Of a stretch of DNA of 64,000 bases, positions 62,450-64,000 are shown piece by piece. The DNA is from Jeotgalibacillus terrae (GTDB taxonomy: Bacteria; Bacillota; Bacilli; Bacillales; Jeotgalibacillaceae), in contig NZ_JAFBDK010000011.1 of assembly GCF_016908195.1 (NCBI RefSeq), positions 51,044-115,043 of the forward strand, written 5' to 3'. A program made the position numbers and the translations under genes. Under the pieces are notes generated by a model. The model was given only the letters and a program-made list of their open reading frames with translations. It had not been told where the DNA came from and searched no databases. Each line of letters starts with the position of its first letter. Position 1 is the stretch's first letter.

Positions 62450-63850
62450 ATGACTGCAATTGTATGGATTAGAAAAGATCTGAGACTCCACGACAACCCG
62501 GCACTTTATCACGCTGCAGAGACCGGCAAAGTATTGCCGGTCTATATTTATGACAAAGATGATAAAATCGGTTCCGCTCAAAAGTGGTTTCTTCACCATG
62601 CGCTTGAATCATTTCAAAAAAGGCTTGAATCTGCAGGCAGTAAACTTCTTATTTTAAGCGGAAAACCTTCAGTGATCCTGCCTGAAATTGCGGAAAAATA
62701 TGAAGCTGAGTCCATTCACTGGAACAGGCAATATGAGCCTGCTGTTTTTAACAGGGACCGTGAAATCGGGGAATCACTTCACAATAATGGAATTAACGTG
62801 AATACCTATGAAGGAAGATTGTTGCTTCCACCATGGGACGTGAAGAAAAATAACGGAGATCCGTATAAAGTTTTTACACCCTTTTATAAGGCCATGCAAA
62901 AACACGACATTCCTCAGGCGCTCCCAGCTGTTAAGAAAATTGATCCTGCTTCATTCAACAAACGGGATTCCTTATCTTTAGAAGATCTTAACCTGCTGCC
63001 CAAGGTTAACTGGACATCAGGTATGGAAAAGCGCTGGACACCTTCAGAGGAAGCGGCTGTCAGACGTTTCAATGCCTTTTTGGATAAGAAGCTTAAGGTC
63101 TACAAGGGCAAACGTGATTTTCCTGCAGAAGAAGCGAGTTCTGCTCTTTCCCCCTATTTTGCGCTTGGTCTTTTATCTGTCAGAAGTGTCTATCATTCAA
63201 TAAAAAAATCAGCTGAAGCAGCCGGAGAACCGTTTATCAGGCAGCTTGTCTGGCGGGATTTCGCATATTCACTGATTACACATTTTCCTGAAACGGAAAC
63301 AGACCCGATGAACGAGCAGTTTAAGTCCTTTAAATGGATGAATGAAAAAGATCAGCTGAATGCCTGGAAAGATGGAAAGACCGGCTTTCCAATTGTGGAT
63401 GCAGGGATGAGAGAGCTGTGGAGCACAGGTTATATGCACAATCGCGTCAGAATGATAGTAGGATCTTTTCTGACAAAGGATTTGCTGATCCATTGGAGAG
63501 AAGGCGCTGACTGGTTTGATGATACGCTTGTCGATGCTGACGTCGCCAATAACGTGATGGGCTGGCAGTGGGTAGCCGGTTCCGGCGCTGACGCTTCACC
63601 TTTCTTCAGGATTTTTAACCCGACTACACAATCTGAGAAATTCGACCCTGATGGTGAATATATTAGTCAGTGGGTACCTGAACTGAGAAAACTGCCTGCA
63701 AAATATATTCATGACCCTTCCTCTGCTCCTGATGATGTTCTTGAGAAAGCGAACGTTCAGATCGGCAGGGACTACCCTGAACCAGTTGTTGACCACAAAA
63801 CTGCACGAAAACGGGCACTTGATCATTACGATAAAGTGAAGAAGAAATAA
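62450..63850 (+). CDS. phrB: Deoxyribodipyrimidine photolyase PhrB
   Basis: A 466-residue class I photolyase: an N-terminal alpha/beta antenna domain (IVWIRKDLRLHDNPAL) and the FAD domain with GFPIVDAGMRELWSTGYMHN, RMIVGSFLTKDLLIHWREGA and DVANNVMGWQWVAGSGADA. It repairs cyclobutane pyrimidine dimers with blue light. ATG 62450 has AAAGGAG before it. A TetR gene is just upstream. Confidence 0.94.
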   Translation: MTAIVWIRKDLRLHDNPALYHAAETGKVLPVYIYDKDDKIGSAQKWFLHHALESFQKRLESAGSKLLILSGKPSVILPEIAEKYEAESIHWNRQYEPAVFNRDREIGESLHNNGINVNTYEGRLLLPPWDVKKNNGDPYKVFTPFYKAMQKHDIPQALPAVKKIDPASFNKRDSLSLEDLNLLPKVNWTSGMEKRWTPSEEAAVRRFNAFLDKKLKVYKGKRDFPAEEASSALSPYFALGLLSVRSVYHSIKKSAEAAGEPFIRQLVWRDFAYSLITHFPETETDPMNEQFKSFKWMNEKDQLNAWKDGKTGFPIVDAGMRELWSTGYMHNRVRMIVGSFLTKDLLIHWREGADWFDDTLVDADVANNVMGWQWVAGSGADASPFFRIFNPTTQSEKFDPDGEYISQWVPELRKLPAKYIHDPSSAPDDVLEKANVQIGRDYPEPVVDHKTARKRALDHYDKVKKK

Positions 63851-63905
63851 CTTTAAAAAGGACACAAAAAAAGCTTTTTTTACAAAAAAACCGTCCGGGA
63901 CATTA

Positions 63906-64000
63906 TGAACTGCCCCCCGTCAAGTAGACAGTGGAAATAATAAAAGTGATTTAAGCGGCTTTCGCTCTATATTCTATAGGGCTGAGGCCGTTTAATCGTT
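63906..64000 (-). mobile_element. End of an IS3-family (IS150-like) insertion sequence
   Basis: The end starts near TGAACTGCCCCCCGTCAAGT at 63906, a terminal inverted repeat typical of IS150-group elements, and contains the 3' end of the transposase. It runs off the right edge of the window. The other end and any target duplication cannot be seen. Confidence 0.8.
63951..64000 (-). CDS. IS3-family transposase, C-terminal end (5' end beyond window)
   Basis: The visible frame ends RLNGLSPIEYRAKAA and a TAA at 63951, the standard C-terminus of IS3-type OrfB (rve integrase) transposases. Only 15 residues are in the window. Confidence 0.82.
   Translation of the reverse strand, partial: RLNGLSPIEYRAKAA

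Overview
This window is a stretch of bacterial chromosome from a low-to-moderate GC, endospore-forming Bacillota (order Bacillales). Evidence is the gene content (comK, yhzC, addAB, ecsAB, scoC, prsA, HemAT, YhaL, YjcZ-type small spore proteins, the coproporphyrin-type hemEHY set), strong AGGAGG-type ribosome binding sites, several TTG starts and many hairpin-T terminators. Gene order follows, in reverse, the Bacillus subtilis yheI...yha...hem...yhf...comK...yhj...add...yis segment (synteny from memory). The organism is not B. subtilis: many flanking genes are missing or replaced (no ecsC, yheCD, yhaNO or sbcCD here) and the proteins diverge. A Jeotgalibacillus-like or related Bacillaceae/Planococcaceae genome is possible, but I cannot prove the genus from sequence alone.

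Layout. 1-12.4 kb: end of a carotenoid-desaturase-like gene, yisL, yisK, a DUF418 membrane protein, the addBA recombination nuclease, a type I signal peptidase and a TVP38 protein. 12.7-20.4 kb: S9 peptidase YuxL, yhjD overlapping comK, yhzC, unknown membrane proteins, a DCC-family protein, a YihY protein, and azlCD with a divergent XRE-cupin regulator. 20.4-28.8 kb: enoyl-CoA hydratase, a frameshifted UbiB/AarF kinase gene, long-chain acyl-CoA ligase with a FadR box, lplJ, yhfI, yhfH, hemY. 29-35 kb: hemH, hemE, heme oxygenase hmoB, the liaFSR cell-envelope stress system and a PAP2 phosphatase. 35-44 kb: M20 amidohydrolase, ecsAB, hit, trpP with a TRAP-type leader, yhaH, scoC, DUF3267, two tiny YjcZ proteins, prsA, yhaL. 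44-56 kb: yhaM exoribonuclease, YhaPQ ABC transporter, yhzD, yhaR, HemAT, yheA/yheB/yheE, a PucR-type regulator, msmX, fumC. 56-64 kb: yheG-like oxidoreductase, the heterodimeric multidrug ABC transporter yheI/yheH (bmrCD) behind a long attenuator leader, two tiny membrane proteins behind a sigma-B-like promoter, a TetR regulator with photolyase, and the end of an IS3-family element running off the window.

The genes fall into a few themes: heme synthesis, sensing and turnover (hemE, hemH, hemY, hmoB, HemAT); fatty-acid use (acyl-CoA ligase, two enoyl-CoA hydratases, FadR-like operators); protein export and quality (signal peptidase, PrsA, Ecs, ScoC); envelope stress and drug efflux (LiaFSR, YheIH); DNA repair and competence (AddAB, photolyase, ComK). 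The most interesting non-coding structures are the yheI leader (uORF plus two tandem terminators plus a second small ORF), the NAG-repeat TRAP site over the trpP ribosome binding site, sigma-B-like promoters in front of hmoB and the small membrane dicistron, FadR-like operators, and a dispersed family of GC-rich intergenic repeats that sits next to terminators. No rRNA, tRNA or CRISPR array was seen.
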